From Lachnospiraceae bacterium (GTDB lineage Bacteria; Bacillota; Clostridia; Lachnospirales; Lachnospiraceae), in contig JALFTO010000146.1 in the NCBI GenBank assembly GCA_022779165.1, positions 1 through 33,522 of the forward strand: a stretch of 33,522 nucleotides of DNA, written 5' to 3'. The translations under genes and the position numbers were made by a program. This document shows, in pieces, positions 17,736 to 25,958 of this stretch (positions are counted from its first letter, which is position 1; each line of letters begins with the position of its first letter). Below the pieces are notes generated by a model. It was not told the origin of the DNA and made no database searches. It saw only the letters and a program-made list of their open reading frames with translations.

Positions 17736-17825
17736 CTACTCTTCCTTTATCAGTCTCAATGCTTTTTCCTGTTCTTTCTTTTTTCCTTTTTCAGTCTTAC
17801 TCTTCTTTTTTACAACTGACTCCAT
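17736..17825 (-). CDS. 29-codon Lys-rich ORF, likely cut-off N-terminus of the EAL protein
   Basis: ATG at 17825 follows AGAGGAG at about 9-10 bases. It encodes 29 residues, strongly basic and charged (MESVVKKKSK... ending ALRLIKEE), and stops at TAG (17736-17738). Reading through the TAG continues without another stop as FWEIVENELIYPVYQP into the EAL domain. The residues just after the stop look like the natural helix preceding an EAL domain. It is either a nonsense-truncated N-terminus, a readthrough site, or a short upstream ORF that couples translation to the GTG start. Confidence 0.55.
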   Translation of the reverse strand: MESVVKKKSKTEKGKKKEQEKALRLIKEE

Positions 17826-17869
17826 TTTCCCAAACTCCTCTAACTATTTTCGGTGCAATTATGGCATAA

Positions 17870-17896
17870 CTATCTTATCTATGCTATCTTAGATAG
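17870..17896. promoter_or_regulatory. Operator-like palindrome and direct repeat upstream of cutC
   Basis: The octamer CTATCTTA occurs at 17870-17877 and again at 17884-17891; the second copy is part of a perfect palindrome CTATCT-T-AGATAG (17884-17896). It lies 46 bases before the cutC start, in the divergent gap to the EAL gene. The binding protein is unknown. Confidence 0.4.
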
Positions 17897-17942
17897 GAAA
17901 AGGGAACGTTAAATCAAAGTAAAAACTGTAAGGAGAACCGGT

Positions 17943-18692
17943 ATGAATTCTGATTATATCCTGGAATGTTGTGTGGACTGCGTTGCCTCGGCCTGTGCGG
18001 CGCAAAAAGGCGGTGCAAATCGTCTGGAATTATGCTCAGGTCTGATCATCGGCGGCACAACACCCACCACAGGTCTGTTATCAAGTGTCAAAGAATATGT
18101 CGATATCCCCGTTTATGTTCTGATGCGTCCCAGATTCGGTGATTTTCTGTACACAGAGGAAGAATTTGATGTGATATGCCGTGATCTTACGCTGTTAAAG
18201 CAGGCAGGAGCCGACGGATTTGTCATCGGCTGTCTGAATCCGGACGGGTCTCTGTGCATGGAACAGACAGAAAAACTCATATCGCTCTGTGGCGGGAAAC
18301 CTGTCACACTGCACCGGGCCTTTGATATGTGCAGTGATCCGTATGGGACTTATGAAGCGGCGGGTGCACTCGGTATTACTACCATCCTGACCTCCGGACA
18401 GCGAAACACCTGTCTGGAAGGACTCGGTCTGCTTAAGAGACTTTCCTCCTGTCAGAACGGTCCCCGCATCATGGCAGGCAGCAGTGTCAATGCAGAAGTG
18501 ATCTCAACACTTCTGGCAGAAACTTCTCTGACAGCATTCCATATGTCCGGCAAAAAAGTGCTGCAAAGTGCCATGACTTTCCGAAATCCAAATGTCTCAA
18601 TGGGAACAGCCGATCTGGATGAGTACAGCATCTGGCAGACCGATACAGCAGAAATCAAAAAGGCGGCAGATGTGCTCCGCCGCCCTAAATAA
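17943..18692 (+). CDS. cutC: CutC family TIM-barrel protein
   Basis: A 249-aa TIM barrel with CutC signatures: ECCVDCVASACAAQKGGANRLELCSGL at the N-terminus (read as short blocks), VLMRPRFGDFLY, GADGFVIGCL, VTLHRAFDM and TSGQ. CutC was named for copper homeostasis in E. coli, but the direct link to copper is disputed, so the biochemical role is open. The start follows AAGGAG. It stands alone on the plus strand and its 3' end contains the terminator of the converging ilvC gene. Confidence 0.92.
   Translation: MNSDYILECCVDCVASACAAQKGGANRLELCSGLIIGGTTPTTGLLSSVKEYVDIPVYVLMRPRFGDFLYTEEEFDVICRDLTLLKQAGADGFVIGCLNPDGSLCMEQTEKLISLCGGKPVTLHRAFDMCSDPYGTYEAAGALGITTILTSGQRNTCLEGLGLLKRLSSCQNGPRIMAGSSVNAEVISTLLAETSLTAFHMSGKKVLQSAMTFRNPNVSMGTADLDEYSIWQTDTAEIKKAADVLRRPK
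18656..18684 (-). terminator. ilvC terminator embedded in the cutC coding end
   Basis: On the minus strand GGCGGC pairs with GCCGCC (18679-18684 with 18662-18667) around an 11-base loop and is followed by UUUUU (18657-18661). It begins 22 bases after the ilvC stop. The same bases encode the last Lys-Lys-Ala-Ala-Asp...Arg-Arg residues of CutC. Confidence 0.8.
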
Positions 18693-18705
18693 CCCATAAA
18701 ACAGT

Positions 18706-19734
<1,029 letters not shown>

Positions 19735-19801
19735 CTACCGATTTTGTTTACATGATTATCTATAAAAGGTATTCCTTTTATGAACTGATATGTACTGCAA
19801 A

Positions 19802-20305
19802 TTACTCTTCAAAATAGACTACATTCTCGGTTCCTCTGCCGAGTCCGGCAATTCCTGTTCTGGCAAGTTCGAGTATCTCATAACCGTCAAGCAGATTCAG
19901 GAATGCTTCGATCTTGGACTGATTGCCTGTGATCTCCACTGTCAGGCTCTCCGAGCCTACATCAATCACCTTGGCACGGAAAATATCCACGATACTGATC
20001 ACGCCTCCGCGCTGGTCAGGCGCCGCTTTCACCTTCACAAGCGCCAGTTCCCTGTACACACTGTTCTCCGGCTTCAGTTCCCTGATATCCCGCACATCGA
20101 TCAGCTTGCTGACCTGCTTCTCAATCTGGTCAAGGATCTCATCATCACCGCTTGCCACGATCGTGATCCGGGTGAATCTCGGGTCAGCCGTCACACCCGC
20201 AGTAATACTCTCAATGTTGTAGCCGCGTCTGGAAAACAGACCGGAAATACGGCTCAAAACACCTGATGTATTATCAACCAACAACTGAAATACTTTCTTA
20301 TGCAT
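19802..20305 (-). CDS. ilvN: Acetolactate synthase small (regulatory) subunit 1
   Basis: A 167-aa ACT-domain protein. The N-terminal ACT domain (FQLLVDNTSGVLSRISGLFSRRGYNIESI) is the valine-binding regulatory module, and the C-terminal ALS_ss_C domain ends with LARTGIAGLGRG. ATG at 20305 (GAAGGGA upstream) matches the family start; 13 in-frame upstream codons are not family-like. It is one of two small subunits in tandem here and has its own strong promoter and an upstream LysR-type palindrome. Confidence 0.95.
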   Translation of the reverse strand: MHKKVFQLLVDNTSGVLSRISGLFSRRGYNIESITAGVTADPRFTRITIVASGDDEILDQIEKQVSKLIDVRDIRELKPENSVYRELALVKVKAAPDQRGGVISIVDIFRAKVIDVGSESLTVEITGNQSKIEAFLNLLDGYEILELARTGIAGLGRGTENVVYFEE

Positions 20306-20376
20306 AGCAAGTCCCTTCTCTGTTTCGCGCACAAATGTCTGCAAAGCAAAGACAGATTTTGCGCTTTCTGTGTTTC

Positions 20377-20405
20377 ATTCTAGCAACAAAAAGATACCTT
20401 GTCAA
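20377..20405 (-). promoter_or_regulatory. Sigma-A promoter of ilvN1-ilvC
   Basis: Minus-strand consensus -35 TTGACA (20400-20405) and -10 TAGAAT (20377-20382) with a 17-base spacer, placing the transcript start near 20370, about 65 bases before ilvN1. Confidence 0.85.
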
Positions 20406-20430
20406 CGTATGCGTTCCCGGAATGCTTCCT

Positions 20431-20445
20431 ATAACTCAAAGTTAT
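20431..20445. promoter_or_regulatory. LysR-type operator upstream of ilvN1
   Basis: Perfect inverted repeat ATAACT-CAA-AGTTAT, centred about 68 bases upstream of the predicted transcription start, the usual place for the LysR recognition site. It matches the leuC/lysR site TATAACTCATAGTT at 13 of 14 positions. Confidence 0.7.
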
Positions 20446-20459
20446 GGATATCCCTTATA

Positions 20460-20951
20460 TCATTCATTTTCGGAACATTTGGGAAGCGCCAGTGTCCCGG
20501 TTCTCGCCACTTCCACAATGCTGACTGACTGCAGCATTGTGATCAATAATGACGTTCTCTCCGGGATATCGCAGATCTGGATCATCATGTGTGTTTTGGA
20601 CATATCAACGATATCCGCCTTCATGATCTCACACGTTTCCATGATATCCCTTCTGTTTCCTTTATTATATTTTACCTTTACAAGCATCAGTTCTCTGCTG
20701 ATACTCTGGGATTCATCAAAGGTCTTGACCTTGATGATATCAAGCTTCTTGTTGAGCTGCTTCTCAATCTGCTCGATCGTACGCTCGTCACCGCTACTCA
20801 CGATCGTCATACAGGACACAGTCGGATCGTCCGTCTCCCCTACTGCAAGACTATCAATATTAAAGCATCTTCTGGAAAAAAGCCCTGCCACCTTACACAA
20901 TACACCGGAACGGTTCTCCACAAGTACCGAATAGATTCTCTTTAACTTCAT
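20460..20951 (-). CDS. ilvN: Acetolactate synthase small (regulatory) subunit 2
   Basis: A 163-aa paralogue of the next gene. The ACT domain (YSVLVENRSGVLCKVAGLFSRRCFNIDSLAVG) is followed by the C-terminal domain ending VEVARTGTLALPK. It differs from subunit 1 in the effector loop (CFNIDSLAVG in place of YNIESITAG). It lies 12 bases downstream of ilvB with its own GGAGG, so it is the small subunit cotranscribed with the catalytic subunit. Having two different small subunits may give two modes of feedback by branched-chain amino acids. Confidence 0.93.
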   Translation of the reverse strand: MKLKRIYSVLVENRSGVLCKVAGLFSRRCFNIDSLAVGETDDPTVSCMTIVSSGDERTIEQIEKQLNKKLDIIKVKTFDESQSISRELMLVKVKYNKGNRRDIMETCEIMKADIVDMSKTHMMIQICDIPERTSLLITMLQSVSIVEVARTGTLALPKCSENE

Positions 20952-20963
20952 AAGACGTTCCTC

Positions 20964-22580
20964 CTACTTTACCAGATCCATCGGATCAATCAGACATTCC
21001 ATCAACATGGATACATCATCCTTCAGGAATGCATCCAGCGCTTCCTCCGCTCCATCCATATTCTCAAGCCTGAGGAATGGTATTCCATACGCTGCGGAAA
21101 GCTTCTCAAGATCCGGACTTCCCGACAGGTCAACCACAGAATATCTGTCGGAATACGTGTAGTGCTGATATTCTCGGACCATACCGAGATAATTATTCTT
21201 TAACACAATGATCTTGACAGGGATGTTATGCTGGCACATCGTTGCAAGTTCCATCATAGACATCTGGAAAGAACCGTCTCCGCACACAGCCACCACCTGC
21301 TTCTGCGGACTTCCCACCTTGACTCCCATAGCCGCCGGAATGGAATATCCCATGGTTCCCATACCGCCGGAGGTCAGGAAACGACCGTTCTTTACTATAT
21401 GATAGTTGCAGGACCAAATCTGATTCTGTCCGACATCCGCCACATACACGGCGTCATCCTTCATCTTAAGGGAAAGCATTCTGATGAAGGCCTCCGGATC
21501 CACATAATTTGCATTCGGACTGCGCAGACGCTTCATGCTGTCTCTGTAACCGTTAAGCGTCGCGATCCATGCCCTGTGTTGACAGGAAAACTCCTGCTTC
21601 GAGAAATCATGGAAAATATGCTTCACATCACCGACCAGTGGGATATTCGGCCCTGCGTTTTTGCCGATCTCGGCAGGATCCACATCAATATGTACCAGAA
21701 TCTTATTCTCTGTGATCAGATCCGGCTGGCTTACCGCACGGTCTGCTACTCTCGCCCCCACCATGATCAAAAGATCCGACTCATTCATGGCGCGGTTTGC
21801 ATACGGCTTTCCGTTGTTCCCGACCATGCCGAAATACATCGGATGCTCCGTCGGCATCACCCCGATCCCCATCATGGTTGAAACGACCGGAATTTGGTAT
21901 TTTTCCGCAAACTGCCGCAGTTCTTCCTGCGCATCACTGAGCAGCACACCGCCACCCGCACAGATAATGGGTCTTTTGGCTTTCTCCAGTTCCCGGATCA
22001 CCTTTTTGATCTGTACCGCATGTCCTTTTACCGTCGGCTTATAAGTACGCATATTGACTTCTTCCGGATATTTGAATTTTGCGATTTGGGCATTCTGAAT
22101 ATCAATCGGCACATCAATCAGCACAGGTCCTTTTCTGCCAGTGGATGCTACGTGGAACGCCTCCTTGAAGATCCGCGGAATGTCATTCACATCTTTTACA
22201 AGATAGCTGTATTTTACAAAAGATTCCACCGCTCCCGTGATGTCAGCCTCCTGGAATACATCAGAACCAAGGAGTTCACTGTTCACCTGTCCGGTAATGC
22301 ATACGAGCGGAATGCTGTCGGCAAAAGCCGTTGCAATTCCCGTAATCAAATTTGTCGCACCGGGGCCACTGGTCACCGCGCACACACCGACCTTCCCCGT
22401 CGTCCTTGCCAATCCGCTTGCAGCATGTGCCGCATTCTGTTCCGTACGGATCAGTATCGTCCTGATCTCAGAATCCAGAATACTGTCATAAAACGGACAG
22501 ATTGCCACACCCGGATATCCGAATACGGTATCCACGCCCTCTGCTTCAAGACACTTTATCATTGCATCTGCACCATTCAT
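20964..22580 (-). CDS. ilvB: Acetolactate (acetohydroxyacid) synthase large subunit
   Basis: A 538-aa ThDP enzyme condensing pyruvate with pyruvate or 2-ketobutyrate. The catalytic glutamate E47 (TEQ), the FAD-binding middle domain and the ThDP motif GDG (434-436)...NN (462-463) are present. There are three deviations from usual anabolic enzymes: T46 replaces the His of HEQ, V25 replaces the second Gly of GYPGG, and Y471 occupies the place of the Trp in MVRQW that governs 2-ketobutyrate preference in E. coli AHAS II. It sits 27 bases downstream of metH and just before ilvN2; the start follows GGAGG. Confidence 0.93.
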   Translation of the reverse strand: MNGADAMIKCLEAEGVDTVFGYPGVAICPFYDSILDSEIRTILIRTEQNAAHAASGLARTTGKVGVCAVTSGPGATNLITGIATAFADSIPLVCITGQVNSELLGSDVFQEADITGAVESFVKYSYLVKDVNDIPRIFKEAFHVASTGRKGPVLIDVPIDIQNAQIAKFKYPEEVNMRTYKPTVKGHAVQIKKVIRELEKAKRPIICAGGGVLLSDAQEELRQFAEKYQIPVVSTMMGIGVMPTEHPMYFGMVGNNGKPYANRAMNESDLLIMVGARVADRAVSQPDLITENKILVHIDVDPAEIGKNAGPNIPLVGDVKHIFHDFSKQEFSCQHRAWIATLNGYRDSMKRLRSPNANYVDPEAFIRMLSLKMKDDAVYVADVGQNQIWSCNYHIVKNGRFLTSGGMGTMGYSIPAAMGVKVGSPQKQVVAVCGDGSFQMSMMELATMCQHNIPVKIIVLKNNYLGMVREYQHYTYSDRYSVVDLSGSPDLEKLSAAYGIPFLRLENMDGAEEALDAFLKDDVSMLMECLIDPMDLVK

Positions 22581-22607
22581 TTCTCATCGCCTCCAAATTA
22601 TGTTAAC

Positions 22608-25088
22608 TTATAGTCCCAAAAGTTTCTGTGTCAGTTTCACAGCCTCTGCTGCATCTCCGGAATAACCGTCCGCACCGATCTCATCCGCATAATCCTGTGT
22701 AATGACCGCGCCGCCGATTATGATTTTTGCGGTACAACCTTTTTCCTTTGCGTACGCAATCACATTACGCATCTCCTGCATGGTCGTCGTCATCAACGCA
22801 GAAAGTGCGATCACGGCTGCCTCCCGCTTTATCGCTTCCTCAACAATGACCTCCTTCGGGACATCCTTGCCCAGATCAATCACCTCAAAGCCATAATTTT
22901 TTAACATCAGTGCAACGAGATTCTTCCCGATATCGTGGATATCTCCTTTCACCGTGGCAATGACGATAGTCGGCAACTTCTCTGTTCCCTGTTCCTCCAT
23001 CATGAGCGGTTCCAGATATTCGATCGACAGTTTCATTGCCTCCGCACCCGCGATCAGTTGAGGCAGGAAATATTTCCCCTGATCATACAGTGAGCCGACC
23101 TCATTAATCCCCGGCAGAAGTGCCTCATCCAGCACCTGTTTCGGATGCAGTCCTGTGTTCAGCGCCTCCTTTGTATATTCCACAATACCTCGCTTATTGC
23201 CCTTCAGAACAGCCTCTCTCACTTTTTGGAGAATTGCCTTTTCCGGCGTCAGATTTGACTGCGAGGCACTATTCTCAACCGCCCCGGAAGTTTTCTCTTT
23301 CCTTTCAGCGGAGCTTAATACCGTCTGTACAGGCTCAGGTCTGGATTCCTTCCATTCATTCATTCTGTTGATATAGCGAATGTCTGACTCCTCTTTGTTT
23401 AAAAGCAGATCGGAAGCCATCGCACAGTTGACCAGCAGATCCTGCGAAGGGTTGGCGATCGCCATCGTTAAGCCTTCATGAATCGCCATTGTCAGAAATG
23501 CTGTATTGACAAAACTCCGCTCCGGCAATCCAAACGAGATATTGGACAGTCCGCAGATCGTGGCAAGTCCTTTTTCCTTACAATAACGAATCGTCTCAAG
23601 CGTCTCAATAGCGGCGCGCTTATTCGCCCCGACAGTAGCAACCAGACCGTCTACCACGATATCTTCTTTGGTCATACCCAGTTCAAAGGCACGTTTTGTA
23701 ATCGTCTCTATAATATGAATCTTTTCTTCTATGCTTTTTGGCAGTCCCTCATCCGACAGGGGCAGCAGGATAAACATCGCGCCGTATTTCTTTGCGATCG
23801 GGAGCAGTTTCTCAAATTTGACACGCTCCAATGAGATCGAATTGATCAGTGCCCTTCCGGGATAACGGCGAAGCGCCGCCTCCAGCACCTCAACATGACT
23901 GGAATCGATTGAGATGGGCAGACTCGTCACTCCCGCCACCTCATCGAGCACCTCCAGCATCATCGACTTCTCATCGATACCGCTCATGCCCATATTGACA
24001 TCAAGGACGCCTGCGCCGCATGCTTCCTGCTCCTCTGCAAAGTTTAGCACCATGCTCAGATCATTTTTCCGAAGCTGCTCCTGCAGTTTCTTCTTTCCGG
24101 TCGGATTGATCCGCTCTCCCACAATGATAAAATTATCATCCAGTCCAAACCGAAGAGTTCTTCGCTCCGACGTCAGATAACGATATGCCTTGTGTTCTCT
24201 CCCCGCAGGAATCCTATGTGATGTATTCTTTACCAGTTCCCTGATATAGTCCGGTGATGTCCCACAGCAGCCGCCCAATATGGAAGCGCCCGCTTCCATA
24301 AGCTGTACCATTTCCTTCCCAAACGTGTCGGCGTCCATATCATAAACCGTGCTTCCGTCCTGCGCAAGCATAGGAATACCCGCATTCGGTTTGGCGATAA
24401 TGGGAATCGTGACCGCCTCCGCCATGGCACGTATCACATCCACCATCTTATCCGGCCCGGTGGAACAATTTGCGCCGACAGCATCCGCTCCGAGACTTGC
24501 CAGCACAACAGCCGCCGTGACGGCATCCGTCCCAAACAGGCTCCTCCCGTCCGCTTCAAAGGAAAGAGTCGTCATGACCGGCAGATCGCACATTTCTTTT
24601 GCCGCAATCACCGCCGCTCTTGTTTCCTGCAGACTCATCATGGTTTCCACCACAATCAGATCAGCACCGCCATCAACACAATAACCGATCTGTTCTTTAT
24701 AGATTTCGATCAAATCTTCAAACTCCAGATTCCCCATCGGCTTCAGCTGCTGTCCGGTCATCGTCAGATCCGCTGCAACCAGCGCCTTATCTCCCGCAGC
24801 CTGTTTAGACAACCCGATCAGGTTTCGGTTCATCTCACCGATCCTGTCTGACAGTCCGTATTCCTGCAATTTAATCCTGTTACAGGTAAAGGTCGGGGCA
24901 TAAAGAATATTCGTCCCGGCTTCCACATACTCCTTCTGCAATTCCAGAATTGCCTCCGGATGATCCAAGATCCACTGCTCCGGGCACACGCCCGCAGGCA
25001 TTCCGCGTTTGATCAGATTGGAACCTGTCGCACCGTCAAGATAAACAACTCTATCTTTACAAAACTCTTTAAATTCCTGCTTTGTCAT
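22608..25088 (-). CDS. metH: Cobalamin-dependent methionine synthase lacking the AdoMet activation domain
   Basis: An 826-aa enzyme methylating homocysteine from methyltetrahydrofolate through cobalamin. Domains: homocysteine methyltransferase (1-290; zinc ligands C208, C274, C275), pterin-binding (about 310-560; FIIVGERINPTG), a Pro/Ser/Glu linker (580-615), the cobalamin cap (615-695) and the B12-binding Rossmann domain (705-826) with D716-I-H718-D-I-G. The C-terminal reactivation domain of about 330 residues found in E. coli MetH is absent, so a separate reactivase must exist elsewhere. It heads the metH-ilvB-ilvN2 unit and has its own promoter. No SAM or B12 riboswitch is visible in the short leader. 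Confidence 0.95.
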   Translation of the reverse strand: MTKQEFKEFCKDRVVYLDGATGSNLIKRGMPAGVCPEQWILDHPEAILELQKEYVEAGTNILYAPTFTCNRIKLQEYGLSDRIGEMNRNLIGLSKQAAGDKALVAADLTMTGQQLKPMGNLEFEDLIEIYKEQIGYCVDGGADLIVVETMMSLQETRAAVIAAKEMCDLPVMTTLSFEADGRSLFGTDAVTAAVVLASLGADAVGANCSTGPDKMVDVIRAMAEAVTIPIIAKPNAGIPMLAQDGSTVYDMDADTFGKEMVQLMEAGASILGGCCGTSPDYIRELVKNTSHRIPAGREHKAYRYLTSERRTLRFGLDDNFIIVGERINPTGKKKLQEQLRKNDLSMVLNFAEEQEACGAGVLDVNMGMSGIDEKSMMLEVLDEVAGVTSLPISIDSSHVEVLEAALRRYPGRALINSISLERVKFEKLLPIAKKYGAMFILLPLSDEGLPKSIEEKIHIIETITKRAFELGMTKEDIVVDGLVATVGANKRAAIETLETIRYCKEKGLATICGLSNISFGLPERSFVNTAFLTMAIHEGLTMAIANPSQDLLVNCAMASDLLLNKEESDIRYINRMNEWKESRPEPVQTVLSSAERKEKTSGAVENSASQSNLTPEKAILQKVREAVLKGNKRGIVEYTKEALNTGLHPKQVLDEALLPGINEVGSLYDQGKYFLPQLIAGAEAMKLSIEYLEPLMMEEQGTEKLPTIVIATVKGDIHDIGKNLVALMLKNYGFEVIDLGKDVPKEVIVEEAIKREAAVIALSALMTTTMQEMRNVIAYAKEKGCTAKIIIGGAVITQDYADEIGADGYSGDAAEAVKLTQKLLGL

Positions 25089-25119
25089 CTTTTTTCCTCT
25101 TTTGGGTTACATTACAAAC

Positions 25120-25147
25120 ATAACTGCTTTTGTTCCTTCACAGTTAT
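25120..25147 (-). promoter_or_regulatory. Inverted repeat in the metH leader
   Basis: ATAACTG (25120-25126) and CAGTTAT (25141-25147) are perfect inverted 7-mers with a 14-base spacer, between the predicted metH -10 and the ATG. It could be an RNA hairpin or a protein-binding site. Confidence 0.4.
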
Positions 25148-25165
25148 TACCAAACATACTTTTTT

Positions 25166-25194
25166 ATTTTATCATGTATTGACGGTTTCCTCAA
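25166..25194 (-). promoter_or_regulatory. Predicted sigma-A promoter of metH
   Basis: Minus-strand -35 TTGAGG (25189-25194) and -10 TAAAAT (25166-25171), 17-base spacer. The leader to the metH ATG is about 70 bases. Confidence 0.65.
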
Positions 25195-25274
25195 TTTCTT
25201 TTTTGTAGATACCGTTTGCTTTCCCTCATGGAATATGGTAAATTTATTGCATGACAGTTAGGAGGCGCAATACT

Positions 25275-25793
25275 TTGAAATATATGAATCATACAAAACT
25301 AATATCCATTGCCACTGCCTTTACGGTTCTGCTCACCGGCTGTGGGAAAACGGATCCCGAACTCGACACTTACAAAAAAGAAATGACAGCTTTTACCGAA
25401 ACCGTAACAGATCTGGTGGACTCCATCAACGCAATTGATGTGGATTCGGATAACCGGACAGAAGAACTCCTGTCTTATCTTGATGAAATGGACATTGCTT
25501 TTACCGATATGGCAGCTCTGGAGGTCCCGGAAGAATTCAGTAATATCGAAGAACTTGCAGACGAGGCAAGCTCCAATCTCTCCCGGGCTGTCTCTCTTTA
25601 TCACGAAGCCTTTGACGGAACCGGAGAAGATTTTGACAACAATATTCCAAGAGAAGAAATCCTCTCGGCTGCGCATGAATATTACAGCCGTGCTTTCAAG
25701 CGGATTGATTTTATCGGCACGATCCTTCAGGGAGAACTTCCCGATGACGAATCCGTGACGATCATCCACGAGACAGAAACTGAGGAAGAATAA
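25275..25793 (+). CDS. Small lipoprotein, unknown function
   Basis: A 172-aa predicted lipoprotein. The signal sequence ends in the lipobox LLTGC with Cys23 as the lipid-modified residue, so the mature chain is anchored outside the membrane. The mature part is helical and acidic (many Glu/Asp), with heptad-like stretches, and ends in ETETEEE. The start is read as TTG at 25275 because GGAGG lies 9 bases upstream; the in-frame ATG at 25284 is 18 bases away, and an ATG at 25251 precedes the ribosome site. No family recognised. It is divergent from metH and ends at a strong shared terminator. Confidence 0.82.
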   Translation: MKYMNHTKLISIATAFTVLLTGCGKTDPELDTYKKEMTAFTETVTDLVDSINAIDVDSDNRTEELLSYLDEMDIAFTDMAALEVPEEFSNIEELADEASSNLSRAVSLYHEAFDGTGEDFDNNIPREEILSAAHEYYSRAFKRIDFIGTILQGELPDDESVTIIHETETEEE

Positions 25794-25858
25794 AAAGTCA
25801 CTGTTTCGAAAAATACAAACTGCCATCGGCAGCTATCACACATAGACAACCATGAAAA

Positions 25859-25905
25859 GACGCCTCTTTCGAATGATTCTGCTTTTCGAAAGAAGCGTCC
25901 TTTTT
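25859..25905. terminator. Bidirectional intrinsic terminator
   Basis: Stem GACGC + TCTTTCGAA (25859-25873) pairs with TTCGAAAGA + GCGTC (25885-25899) with one mismatch and an 11-base loop, followed by CTTTTT on the plus strand and UCUUUUC on the minus. It serves the lipoprotein gene and the converging amt gene. Confidence 0.88.
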
Positions 25906-25958
25906 ATTCCTCTTTATTTACTTCCGTGAAAGAAGTATGTTTCTAAAGGATACGCAGA

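Noticed and set aside
22603-22615. TAACTTATAGT, close to the LysR-type palindrome, just upstream of ilvB
   Set aside because: It overlaps the metH stop, has poorer symmetry and is too close to the ilvB start for a LysR activator site; probably chance.
25089-25274. SAM (S-box), B12 or T-box riboswitch upstream of metH or the ilv genes
   Set aside because: The metH leader is about 70 bases, too short, and no conserved core motifs were seen; the ilvN1 leader is also short.
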